Part shown: piece after piece, positions 30,059 to 41,782 of the stretch
How positions within the stretch are numbered: the first letter of the stretch is position 1
Layout: every line of letters starts with the position of its first letter
Assembly: GCA_004431415.1 (NCBI GenBank)
Contig: QPMI01000536.1
Location: forward strand, 18,651 to 82,650
Source: Cyanophora paradoxa
Lineage: Eukaryota > Glaucocystophyceae > Cyanophorales > Cyanophoraceae
Length of the DNA stretch: 64,000 nt
Direction: 5' to 3'
The notes under the pieces: model-generated
Seen by the model: only the letters and a program-made list of their open reading frames with translations
Databases searched by the model: none
Told to the model about the DNA's origin: nothing
Position numbers and translations under genes: made by a program

Positions 30059-30094
30059 GACGAAAATATGGTTCGACAGAATCATATTTTCGTC
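30059..30094. repeat. 12-bp perfect hairpin
   Basis: GACGAAAATATG (30059-30070) pairs with CATATTTTCGTC (30083-30094) across a 12-base loop. Function unknown. Confidence 0.6.
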
Positions 30095-30477
30095 AGCCCG
30101 CCATAGACGGGTCAGCCGTTAGTACCCCTCTCCATACAAAATTTCAGATCGAGAGATCAAAGTGCAGGTCTGACGAATATAGACGAAATAAAGACGCTGT
30201 CGACGTCGACGTCGAAGATTCCCGGAGTCCCACGTTTACAGTAAGGACTACCAGTACAGTACTAGTGGCACTGGCGGCAGTACTGGTCCAGTACTACTAG
30301 TACCGGTACCGGTAGGCTGCGGTAGCCTGCCAGGCTGGTAGCTGCGGAGCCTGCGGCAGGCTGCACTGCCGCTGCAGGCTGCAGCGCGCAGCTGCAGCCT
30401 GCAGCCTGCAGGCTGCAGGCTGCAACGGTGCCTGGTGCCACCGTGCCAGCGGCAGACGCCGGCGTCGACGTCTAGGG

Positions 30478-30563
30478 GCGTGGACCGGGTCGGGGGGTCG
30501 GCCCGATCGACCCGACCCGCTCGCCCGGCCGACCCGACCGGGTCGACCCGGGTCGGCCCAGGG
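30478..30563. repeat. GGTCGACCC-rich block, repeated at 30900-31036
   Basis: GGTCGGCCCGATCGACCC, then CCGACCCGACCGGGTCGACC and CGGGTCGGCCC. The same order recurs at about 30948-31027. Both copies are nested near-palindromes. Confidence 0.6.
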
Positions 30564-33500
30564 GGGGTACTTCGATCCCGCTCTCGACCGAAAGAACACC
30601 GCAAACGTGATGAATTACATCGAAAACGAGCTCCAATGCAGCAGATAAATTATAAAGATGCAATATTTGCAATATCTAGATGCATTATGCGCTCCGGAAA
30701 CGAACTTCTGCTGTTTCGGGGGGGTACGTATATTCCATCAAGCAGCCACGTCCACAGTACATGTACATCTGCATGCATCTAGATCTGTGCGACATATAAG
30801 TGTAATACACATTGTATGTGTTATATAGACGAAGATCTCAGCATTTATTAACACTTCGGCAAGGTGGAGAACGGTCCCCAAGGGTGTACCCAATTGCAAG
30901 ACCCTCCGGCCCGGGTCGACCCGGTTCGGGCCCGGATCGGGTCTGACCCGGGTCGGGAGGTCGGCCCGATCGACCCGCTCGCCTGGCCATGGCCGACCCG
31001 ACCGGGTCGACCCGGGTCGGCCCGGCCCGGTCCACGGTCCTATCGACGACGTCACGCCGCCGGCAGTGCATGCGGCGGTGCGCAGCCGCCGGGCCGGGCG
31101 CCGGCCCGGGGCTGCAGGCCCTGCTGAGGCTGCAGGCTGCAGCCCGCGGCAGGCTGCAGGCTGCGCGGCCGCGCGCAGGCTGCAGCCTGGCAGGCTGCAG
31201 CCTGCAGCCCGGCCGGCGGCTGCAGCCTGCGCGCGCTAAGCTCGTTCAGTGTAATGTTAATTATAATGCATTTTGTAATTTATATATAAATTGTTTTTCG
31301 TGATCATGATTCATGCATGCATGATCATGAATCACCAAATACGATTGAAATTAAATGCGCATGCGTACGGATTAATATGTACCCGGTAATAACTCTACTA
31401 ATGAGCCCACTTATGTTTTAATATTAACGAAAATTTCAAGGGCTTGACTCACTACTGGAGTCACGGACCAATTAAGAATCGGTTCAAGATTCCAAGAATA
31501 GCGCCCATGATTGGCGCATGAATGCAGCATGAATTTGCATGAATGCAGTTGTTGATTGGCACAAGAATCCAGTATGAATTACAAATCACTGACTTGACTC
31601 TGCGAGCTGGACAGCCTGGACTCTACTGTAATTCGGGTAATATTTAAGACCCCAAAATAATTAGTAATCCCGGGGTTTGGTCGGTTTAGTAGGCTGAAAA
31701 TAATTAAGAGTTGGCCGCGCGGACCGCTTTAGTAGCGGCCTTTAGAAGGGGGTGGGCGCGGCGCGCGCTAGGGGTCTAGATCTGTTGGAGCGTCCGAGCG
31801 CCCCCTCGCACTTCAGCTAGCTTCTCCCGCGCTGCAACTACGGCTGCGCTACGTACCCCCCCGCACCTCAGGTTTAGTATACGATAAAACTTTAGTAGTC
31901 GCGCGCCTTAAAACTTTGGTACGTATACTATAAAGATCCAGTATACTAATTGGCAACTTAAAATGCCAATTGGCAGTGTAACTGCCATGCCGTGATGCAG
32001 TGGCACTGCGGCACTTGCCAAGTTGGCTGGGCAGCCTGGGGCCTGGGCGCGGCCTTGCTGCCAAGTTGCTGGCAGAGCCTGCATGCAGCTGGCACTCAGT
32101 GACTGCCTGGCAGTGCTGGCACTGCTGGCAGAGGCTGCCCCAGTACACGCGCGCGCGGCCCTGCATGCGCCGCTAGCGCTGGCACCGCTGCTGAGGCTGC
32201 GCCCGGCGGGCCGGCGGCGGCCGCCGCGGGCCGGGGCCGGCCGCGGCCTCAGGGCCTGGCCATGGCCAGCTAATGGCAGCTATAGCCGCTGAGCTAGTGG
32301 GCGGCTGTGGCCCGCCGCCCCGGCCCGCCCGTGGGCCCTGCAGCTGCCACTAGCCTGCCAGGCTGGCCGGCCCGGGGGCCCGGCCGCCCGGGGGCCGGGA
32401 CTAGGGCTGGGTCCAGTGAAACCAGTGGAGGGTCGAGGGTCCCACTGCACTGACTCAGTGGAGATTTTGGCTCACTCGCACAAAGAAAATTGTATGGGAC
32501 CAGTGAGCCGGACCTCAGCCAGCGCTGCGTGGGGGGGGTATCCGGCGCCAAAAATTAGGACCCATCCGCCACCTAGCAATTTAGGTGGAACATCGTGGGG
32601 GTACTTACTAAAGTTAACGTCGGAGTGCCGCAGGCCGCGGCGCGAAGGGTGTGCACGTGCAGCGTCGAGAAGCACTGCAATTCTGACAATGCCTGCGTTG
32701 CAAATGACCTCTAAACATATCGAAAGCCCGTGGAAACAGTTCAGGCACGTAGTGCCTTGAAGCTCAGCGAGATTTAGGTCGTTTTTGGTCGTTTTTCGTG
32801 TAAAAGAACACGTACCCCCCACTCACTGGTAGTCACTGAGTGAGTTTGACGCAAAAAGCCCACTGACTGAGTGGACCCGTGGGCTCCACTGAACCCAGCC
32901 CTAGCCGGGACTCGGCACTGACTCGGCACTGAGTCGGCAGGCCCCTGCCAGTCTGCAGGGCCAGTGCAGGGCACTGCAGTCTGCAGGCCCATTTCCCTTA
33001 AAAAATACCGCGGCCCGCGGCCCGCGGGCACTTGCCAGGCTTGATCATCGGATTAACTTAGCAACGCGGTGCCAAATTAACGCGCCACTGGCAAACTCCC
33101 GGAGTCCGGTCGACGTCTCCGCGGCTCACCGCGTTAATTTGGTACCGCGTTAATACTCTGCTCAGCGCTGCTTATAATTATACCGCGTTTGGTTGGTTCA
33201 TACCGACGATGATATGATACCGTACCCCCACGATTGCCGCCCCATTTTGTGCCCAGTAATTTAGTGCCCTACGAGTCTACGACGGGCCTACGAGTCGGAG
33301 GCTACGACGGCCCTACGTATACATGTACGTACTACGTATACAGTACTACGGAGTCTCAGTCTACGGTAGGCTACCGTGGTCCGTGGACCGTGGTACTGCG
33401 GCGCCGGCGACGTCGACGCACTGCGGCACTGCCGCTGCAGTGCAGACTGTGCAGTGGCACTGTGGCAGGCACTGGCAGGCTGTGGGCCTGTGGCAGCTGC

Positions 33501-34394
33501 GCAGTGCCGCAGTGCGGCTACCGTACTACTTGTAACCGTAGTACTGCGGGGCGGCAGACGCCGGCAGTGCGGCCCTGTGCGGGGCCACTGCGGGCCGGCC
33601 GCCGGGCCAGTCTTCAACTTCTGGCAAGGCTTCGGCTGCACAGTGACTCGTCAGTGAGTCAGTGACTCTCAGGAGTCTCAGCTGCAGAGTCTCAGTGCAG
33701 CTGCACTGCGCGCGCGGCAGTGCGGCCGCTGAGCGGTTTGCATGCTCATAATGCTCTCAACTTTGGCGACTCGAGAGTTTCTCTCTTAGTTGATTTTAAG
33801 CCGCTAAAGCTACCGGTAGACTGGCGGTAGACTGCCGGTAGTACATCAATTTAGGCTACAGCAACATGCGTATGGCAGCTTGCAATTGCAGTTGCTGAGG
33901 AAAGAACGATCATCGGATCGTCAGTATATACTTATCACGGCAGCAGCTCCGGATCTGAGCTCCTCAGCTTAAGCGTAGCGCTAGCCTAGCTATATTACTA
34001 GTAGGCATCATGCTATAGCTATATGCTTTGCGTCATCATGGCATACTATGATAGATCTAGAATCGCAAGTCGTCAGTGGCTGATCAGAGCGCGCTTCGAT
34101 TCTTGAACAGCTGATCATCAAATATATATGCACTATAGCTAGCGCTAGCTATAGCACTGTGCTCGCTAATCGTACAACATCTTGCATGATCAGGCAAGAT
34201 GTCGTTTGCAGCTGCAGCTCGACTATGTGCGCAAGCGCAGCTCATGTACATGTTTGTAGCCCTCGCTGTGCTCATGCATATGCATATCGATGTAGCGTCA
34301 GCTGCAGCGCTCGGCCGCGGACGACGTCTTGGTACGTACATCTAAGTCTAGATTTAAATTTATACGCTTTCATCATGTGCATATACATATACAT

Positions 34395-37300
34395 ATGATT
34401 ATAATAAGCTTGTACATGTGCTCATTTCTTCATTGCGATCCATGTTATGAAGCTTCCGGCGCCGGCGCGGAGTCGGACTCCGGATCCTGGCCGACATCAA
34501 TGCATCTGGACCCTGAAGACGAAAGCAAGCTTGTGTTGCTGTCGGGGCTGGAAGAGGAAGCGTTCCTGGGCGTTTTCCCATCGGTCAACGGGTCCGGCAT
34601 GTACCTTGTGTATTGGGGTTACGAAGAAGTGTCGAGCTCGTACGGATATCAGCGCGTAGGAAGGATTAAAATCTCGTACCTTCCTATCGGGAACACTACC
34701 CTTGACGAAAGTCTCACCACCGCCGTCGACACGTTCTCGATACTGCCTTCTCGAGTCCACGTCGCTTCCGAGCCCTCACTCGCCGTCCACTACTACTTTC
34801 CAACCAGCTACGTAGTCGACGTCTTTGCTTCAGCAGTTCCAGGATCCGATGTCACCCCCACACGGTTTGGATGCCACGTCGACAACCTGCCCAGCATGAC
34901 CGTCCCGACGCCGCTTGGCTTCCCTATCCACTCCCTCTCCCCTCGAAGCGCCTCGTTTCTCGCCCTCTCGGTGCGCGCGGTAGCGCTAGCTCCCTATAGC
35001 TAGATCTGCTGGCATGCATAAGAAAGCTTCCGGCAAGGACTAGTACTCATGATCATGATCGTGACGTGCAGGGCGACTCGTCAAGTGAAGCGAAGCTGTA
35101 CTACGTCGCGATGCGCGGAACACAGGCCAGCACATGCACAACTACACTGCTTGCAACCACGCAAATCTTGGCTGCAGACGCCATGACAATGCTAGCGACG
35201 CGCCGTTCCATGGATGGCGCCGCTCTCGTCGCGCTTGTGCACAGGGCAGGGGTGTCGCTTTTCAGCTGCTCTTTCTACAGGTCGGCATTCAGCGCTGGGG
35301 AGCAGGATCTCTCTGGTGACCTCGACCAGCCCGCTTGCGTGCAGAGCGCAACCCTCGCATTCTCGGACAATTTTCTGGCTGGTTCGAGCCCAGTGCTGGC
35401 TGCGCTGTCGGCGAGCCGCTCGTTCTTGTTGGTGCTGTTGAGCAAAGAAGGCTCTTCAACTGGACTTGCAGTTAAAGTTCACTTTGACATCAATGGGCGG
35501 TACCTGGCAATCGGAGGGAACTCTTCAGTGCCTAAACCAGTCGGTCGAAAAATACTGGTACACCCCAATGGTCTGGACATGTATGCTTTCGTTGCCATGA
35601 GTGATGGCACTCTTGGTATTGCGCGACTTTCTCAAGGTAACGGATCGGCCCCAAGCTTCGCCGAAGCGTTCAGCCTACAGTGCGATTACAGCCCGGGATG
35701 GCCCGAAGCACAGATGTTGTCGGGACAATGTGCCCCAAAAGGCGCCGCAGCATCCGCAGATGGTCGGTTCGGTTATTTTCATGTCTACCACGCGAGCGCA
35801 TCATATTCAGCCTTCAACACTCGTATCTACATCGTTCGTCTTGCGGGCCCCCCGGTCATGGCGACTTCTCAGTTCCAGGCTGCAATCTCGGATTCCGCAT
35901 CAATCTTTGCAACTCTATCCGGAACCAGCCCGTACGAGCAAGGAGCACTACCGCTCTGCCAGTCAGCTCCTCTGCCCATCCCACAAGGCTGGTCTCTGCT
36001 ATCGGGGTAAGCAATTGCAAGTTCGATTGTATTTGCATGATCATGAATTAGAACCTCGATCTGCATGCGCGCTGAAACAGAAAACGTGCGCATGATTTTG
36101 AAGTCCACTGCACATGCTGCTATCAGACGCATTGTCATACGCGCTCAACTTCGGTTACGGAAACCAATGGCAACCTCGAGCAAATTGGAGCACCGCATAC
36201 CTCGCGCAGGGCAACCTTTCGAGACAAGCAGGTGTTTACCCCGCTGAGCTCAGCTATCAGAACAATGAGAACTATTTCGGCCTGTTATCGGAGAGCGTCG
36301 CGGACGGTGTGTCTGTCTACCGTCCTATCGATTGTGATCGAGCACCTGCGCAAATCGCGGTAATGCAAACCACCGCCCGAGGCACGTCCCTTTCGCTCCA
36401 ATAAATAGAGCTAACTAGATAATTACATTATGCCTGAGCAAACCAACGTTAACCGCGCAGTTCCAGTGATGGCGGGCCTGCAAACACTCCAGTCGAGCTT
36501 GCTTACATTCTCTCAGACCGATGAGAGTATTCTCCGTAACCCACCTCATGTGTTCCCTCTACCTGACGATGACGGAGTCTCATTCAACATTCGATTCGGC
36601 ATGAAAGATGTAAATGACGGAATATATGTGTGCATCGAGGTGTGGCGACGGTCAACTCAGATCGGATCTTGCGTTCAAGTGTCAAACAACTTCTACGACA
36701 CCTCCTCTTCCTTGTCCTTCCGAATTCTCTCAGCCACGACAGGTCTGAACGGAAAGTGCATCTACATTCTGTTTACAAACTCCACTGGTATCAGCTTCTT
36801 CAGCAACCAACCCCGTTCGGAGCCTTTTCCGCCTTCGTTGATTGTCGTGTCTAAGCGTGCTCTCATTGAAGCCGCGAATACTGGAATGGAATCGCTGCTC
36901 CAAAATTCAAGTGCCTGTGCACAATTCCAAATTGAAATTGGCTTTGTAACGGAATCCAGGTGCGCCCTATTGCTATTATTACCGACAAATATCGGTGAGA
37001 TCTCACGTGCTTGCAGCTTGTCGCCAAGGATTGCGACTGGGTTTCAATCAGACAGCCCTGGTTCATACAAGCTGCCCCTCAGACCAGCGCCTGTGCAGGA
37101 CTTCATATCACGTGATGGCTCGCGAGCTGCAGTGCTGGCTCTTACTTCGAACGAAGGCCTCTCGGCCTGGTACGTCACGCAAGTCGTTGTCACGCCGGGC
37201 GCAACACCCATCGCCTCCCTTGTTGGATCTCCTACGAACATAGATTTTTGGCCCGCACTGGGAAGCTCTTATGCCACCCGCCATCTTGCGTTGATGGACA

Positions 37301-40300
37301 GCGCAACGCAATCTTGGGCAATATATTTCATTGCAATGGACCCGTACGATCGATCGGATAACGGACCTGCTCCGTCGACTGGCTTTGTGATTCTTCGATG
37401 CCGCGTCGACAGCTTCGGCTTTTTTTATTCAAAGGCCTTCGATTATTCGAATTCAGTAGAAATTTCTCCCGGCGGGGAACCAATATCGAGTTCATCGCTC
37501 CCACAGCCCAGCGAGAGCTCGCAATCCGCCCTGCGGGCGTGGGACGCGACGGGGTTCTTGCGGCCGATGAGGATCGTCTCGGACCCAGCGCGCTCCGTCG
37601 TATACTTCCTCTACGCATGGCGTCCCAACGCTCTGCTTCTCGGAGTCAGTCCGTACGGCTCCACTATCTGGGTATACACTTGACTTTCTTATTTACGAAT
37701 CGACTACCTTCTCGATCTTTGACTTCCTTATTTGCGGCAGTCCATTTCGAGCTCGAATTTCGAAGCTTTCTCCGTAAAACACCAGTGGCATCTCCCTACC
37801 TGTGCATTATACGACTTCTATCCATTCAAGAGCTTGCCCATGGGCTTCGCGCAGTGCAGTAGCTACATTGCGAAAGTAGACCTCAGCTCCGACGGCTACT
37901 TCACCAGTTCCTCAGCTCTGATGGGCGAGAATCTCATGCGAATTGACATGAGGGCGCCCCTCACGCCAACCGACCGGCTGATCGCCCCCCCTGCGGAAGA
38001 CGCCGTTTATGTTTTTGCTGGGGAAGTGGACGAGGCGCTCTTCCCGGACGGATATTTGTCCATGACCGACTCTTCGTGTTCTGCCCAGTTCGTGCCGACG
38101 AGCACAATGTACCTTGCAAGAATCTCACCGCTCGCTCTCTCTGTGACCGGCCTTGCTCTCCTACCCCAAGCGGCTTTCGGATTTCACTCTATGATTGACT
38201 GGTCTTCATATTCCTATGGAGCGCCGTGCTACGAACTCAAGCTCCAGTTTTCGCATGCCGGGGTCTACCCGCAAGACCTTGCCGTGGCCCCCGATGGCTT
38301 GGCGCTGACGTTCAGCGCATTCGACAACCGGCGCGGCTCCTCGCACCTCCCCACAGCAGTCATGTACCGCATCGAAGTGCCAGCAGCAGCGTACGTGGAG
38401 ACGGACGTGTTCTTTCTGGCGGCGATCGACGGCGTGCCACCCGACGAAACGGCGGTCGGATGCCAGCACGTCACGCGGGCGGTTCCAGACGGATGGCTCC
38501 TTGCAGAAGGGTGCGTCTAGATAATTCTCCCCACGTCATTCGACTTTCGCCCTAACTCCGGCTTCAGGAATCAATTCATCAGAGCTGCTGCTGCATCGAG
38601 AGGCTGGGGCGCAGAGGCTGTCATACTTGCAGGTGTGCAAATTATATGTATACGTATCATAGCTCATAGCTAGTTTACTAAATATATAGCAAATGCATTT
38701 AGCGATAGCTCTAGATCTAGATCTGACTTTCAGCCATGGCCACACGCAGATGGAACCGCGGTACGAACGCTTCTCGCGACCACATCGAATTCAGGCGTGT
38801 CCTGGACGGCAACGTCAACAGACCATCTCGTCTCATCGACAGGCAGCGATGGCGTCGTCCGGTACCTGCCTCGGCTGTGCCCCGCACGCGTTCTAGTGTA
38901 CAAGATGAAGCCGGGCGCGTCGTTCCCGACTCCGAGCCCGAGCCCGTCGCCCAGCCCGAGTCCGTCGTCCACCCCGAGCCCATCACCCAGCCCCAGCCCC
39001 AGCCCGTCACCCAGTCCCAGCCCCAGCCCCAGCCCCAGCCCCAGCCCCAGCCCCAGCGCTAGCCCGTCGCCTAGCCCCAGCCCGTCGCCCAGCCCCAGCC
39101 CTTCGCCCAGCCCCAGCCTGTACATGTCACCCAGCCCAAGCCCGAGCCCATCGCCCTGCCCGAGCCCGACCCCGTCGCCCAGCCCGAGCACGCCGCCCAG
39201 CCCGAGCCCGAGCCCGAGCCCGTCGCTCATTCCGGGCTCCTCGCCAAGTCCGAGCCCCTCGCCAGCAGCTCAGCCACAGGCGCAGGACGGAGAAGGGACG
39301 CTGGCTTTTACACCAACCCCCTCACTGAGCCCACCAGCAAGCGCAACTCCGTCCCCGCGGCCGTCGCCCACGGCGCTCGCTCTGGGTCCGGACCCGTCAC
39401 CCACGGCCCTCGCGATCGTAAGTACTATTACTGCTTTACACCCAAGGTTAACGTTGCTGTTTTTGCACAGGCTGCAAATTCAGACCCCAGCGCGCCTACG
39501 CCATCTCCCAGCGCGAGCGCTGGCGCTACCGCTTTTAAGAATGCAACGCCATCGCCGAGCCCGACATCAATATTGGCATGGAAGATCACGCCGACACCGT
39601 TTTCTGGGGCTTCGACAGGATCGAGCTCATCTGCGGGTATCCCCCCCCCCCCCCCCCCTCTCCGTCATCATCGTCATCAGGAGTCCGAATAAAGAACTCG
39701 AATCGAATTCGCAGGAACAACCGGCCTTCAAGCCACTCCGACGCGTAGCCCTTCGGTTGCAATGTTGACCGCTCTTAACATCACGGTGGTCTTGAACTAC
39801 GATTTTGCTGCGTGGAGCACGGCCGTCGAAAAGGAGTTCCTGTCGCGGTTTGCTGCCGTTCTCGGCATCGCCGTGGAACGCGTTATCGTCGTTCGTGTCT
39901 ACAGGTCATTGAAGTCGCCCGCTGCCGCGTCTATATCGCCCGTGAACTCAAAGACTCTGCAGGGGAAGCACAGTCTTGGAGCTAGCAGTCATCGCCGACG
40001 TCGACTCCGCATCAAACAGCACTGGTGCGCTTGCGCGAATCGAAAGTCGCGATCGATCGTTTCAAACAAAGCTTGCAATTGTGATTGATTAATTAAGTTC
40101 TATTTCTTGTCGCAGGTGCCCTTGCCGCCTCGCTGGCCCAAAAGGAGGCAAGCGGAGCACTTGCAAGCGCCTTGGGGACTGAATTCGCATTGCAGTCGCT
40201 GACGATAGGTTAGCCCCTTCAAACGCCCACTCGCTCTTCTATTCGGTTTAATTTAATGCGAGACAACGTTGACGCAGTCAATGATGTTAGAACATCAACT

Positions 40301-41782
40301 TCGACCGACACGTCTGCAGCTGGCGCAACCCTGGCCAGCGCCAGCGGCGGCGCAACAAACTCGGCCAGCGGAGGCGGTTCGGGAGCTTCAATGATTCCCA
40401 TTGCCGCTGGCGCGGCCGGAGGGGCGGCCCTGCTGGCCGCCGGCGTCGCGGCGGCTCTGGTGATCCGGAAGCGGCGCGCACGGAATTCGAAGGGCTCGTC
40501 CAAGATCGTCCCGGATGTTCCGGATCCGGACCAATATTCGGATGTGCATGTGCATGCTCAGGCGCTCGCTTTTCTTTTATTCCGCATCCGAAATCTTCGT
40601 AAAATCTTCTGTTTTAGTCCGCATCTGAAAGTTTCGCATGCAGAGTTCCGGAGCCAATCGAGACCAATCGTGGAAAGTTCACGAGATCGAAGTCGTGGAT
40701 AGCGACGCCTCAATGAGAGTTGTCAGGATTCCCGAGCCATCAGCAGCATCCCTGCAGCTCGTTAGCGGTAACGAAAGGGAGGTTAACACCACAGTGCATC
40801 TGCGCCCGCCGGTGCACATCAATCCAGGTCGAATCCACTTCCAAATTTATAATAATGCATCATTCTGTCAGGTACCGGCGACTCATGATCAATCTAATGC
40901 AGTGCAAGCACCAAAGCATTCGCCTCTCAAATCCAAGCTGATTTCACCGGTACCTTCGTCGATAGCCAACCGCCAAGAGATGCGATACGACGCGTTTATC
41001 TCGTGCGCATACTTGTTCACTTTCTTCAATTAACTTCAAATGCAATTTCAGAATTTGACCGAATCCTCGCGCGCCAGTTACGCTCACAAGAATTCAGAGC
41101 TCGTAACATTCTACACGAGAAAGCTTGAAGAATCCGGAGTCTGCACGATCTGGTGAACTCGATCTTGCAATTGCAGCTCAAGATCATTTGCTGACACGGG
41201 TCTCGGATCTCAGGGTGGACTTGGAGCTGAAGGCGGGACAGAAATGGATGAATGAAATTGCGGTCTGTTATATAAGCAGCTACATTTACAGGTCGTTGAA
41301 GCGAACTTATCCACGAGCAGGCTGCTATGCGCCGCAGCAAGCTTTTCATTTGTTTCCTGTCCTTCGAGTACCTTGCTTCACATAACTGCGACGACGAGAT
41401 GCAGGTGATTTCAAATATATATCATTAATAGTAATGACTGTATACGTATTTGTTTCTCGTGTTTTAAACTGGCGCTTCACCATCCAGTACGCACACAATC
41501 GCCTCCGCCTGAGGAAATTTCCGGTTTGCTTGGTCGACCGAGAAGAAATCGTGCGAAGATTTGAAGAATTCAACAGAAAGAATTACGACATGATGCTCGC
41601 CTCTGTGCCAGAGTGCGCATGCGCCTTTAAAATCTGCGTCATTCTGTATCAAGCATCCGTCTGACGTCGTCTGCAGAGAGGACTGGACACAGCACCCGGG
41701 GCCAGCCGAGGTGCAGATGGAGGAAACAGCAAACGAGCTCATTCTCAAGCTTAAGCGAGCCATAGCTGTAGAGAGAGTCTAG
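34395..41782 (+). CDS. Second stalked transmembrane receptor with cytoplasmic TIR domain
   Basis: Multi-exon plus-strand gene, paralogous to 22865-29158 at its C-terminal half. A likely start is the ATG at 34395 (MIIISLYMCSFLHC, a weak signal peptide); an earlier exon is possible. Exon 1 ends at 34970 (GTGCGC donor) and exon 2 spans 35072-36006. The ~1300-residue ectodomain is beta-propeller-like but not clean WD40; its last blade reads VSWTATSTDHLVSSTGSDGV. Then come a (Pro-Ser)n stalk (38929 on), the juxtamembrane module (ALNITVVLNYDFAAWSTAVE; LAQKEASGALASALGTEF), a helix at about 40390-40468 (AAGAAGGAALLAAGVAAAL) and RKRRAR. A TIR domain ends at 41782. One TIR join near 41150 is unresolved (see TIR entry). 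Probable surface sensor. Confidence 0.77.
38929..39420 (+). repeat. (Pro-Ser)n stalk repeat of the second receptor
   Basis: CCCAGCCCCAGCCCGTCG-type repeats encode [10 protein letters not shown] between the ectodomain and the juxtamembrane module, mirroring the stalk of the divergent receptor. Less regular Ser/Pro/Ala sequence follows past 39300. Confidence 0.85.
40981..41782 (+). other. TIR-domain exons of the second receptor
   Basis: YDAFIS is split by an intron at 41003-41077 and resumes as YAHKNSELVTFYTRKLEESG then VCTIW. The frame then changes near 41150, through an unrecognised splice or a 1-base indel, to DHLLTRVSDLRVDLELKAGQ then KWMNEIA. Intron 41263-41320 joins in phase 0 to AAMRRSKLFICFLSFEYLAS then HNCDDEMQ. 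Intron from 41405 leads to YAHNRLRLRKFPVCLVDREE. Intron 41613-41676 leads to EDWTQHPGPAEVQMEE and the stop at 41782. The Glu in HNCDDEM matches the TIR catalytic position. Intron phases after IW, before AAM and after MMLAS match the paralogue. Confidence 0.78.

Larger units (their letters stand above)
29159..34394. other. Divergent intergenic region between the two TIR receptors; repeats and palindromes, no gene
   Basis: No convincing exon. It holds many short palindromes: GCATGCAGCTGC types at 29370-29710; GGTAGGCTG/GTACCGGTA at 29790-29910 and 30290-30320; CTGCAGCCTGCAGGCTGCAG at 30350-30430 and 31100-31220; TGACTCAGTG motifs at 29740-29945 and 32450-32960. A 12-bp hairpin is at 30059-30094. 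Two GC-rich GGGTCGACCCGGGTCGG blocks lie at about 30478-30563 and 30900-31036. The ends must contain promoters of both receptor genes. Confidence 0.5.

Noticed and set aside
30248-34398. Many short open frames with Pro/Arg/Gly-rich products in the receptor spacer
   Set aside because: They track palindromic GC repeats, are open on both strands, and have no domain or splice logic.
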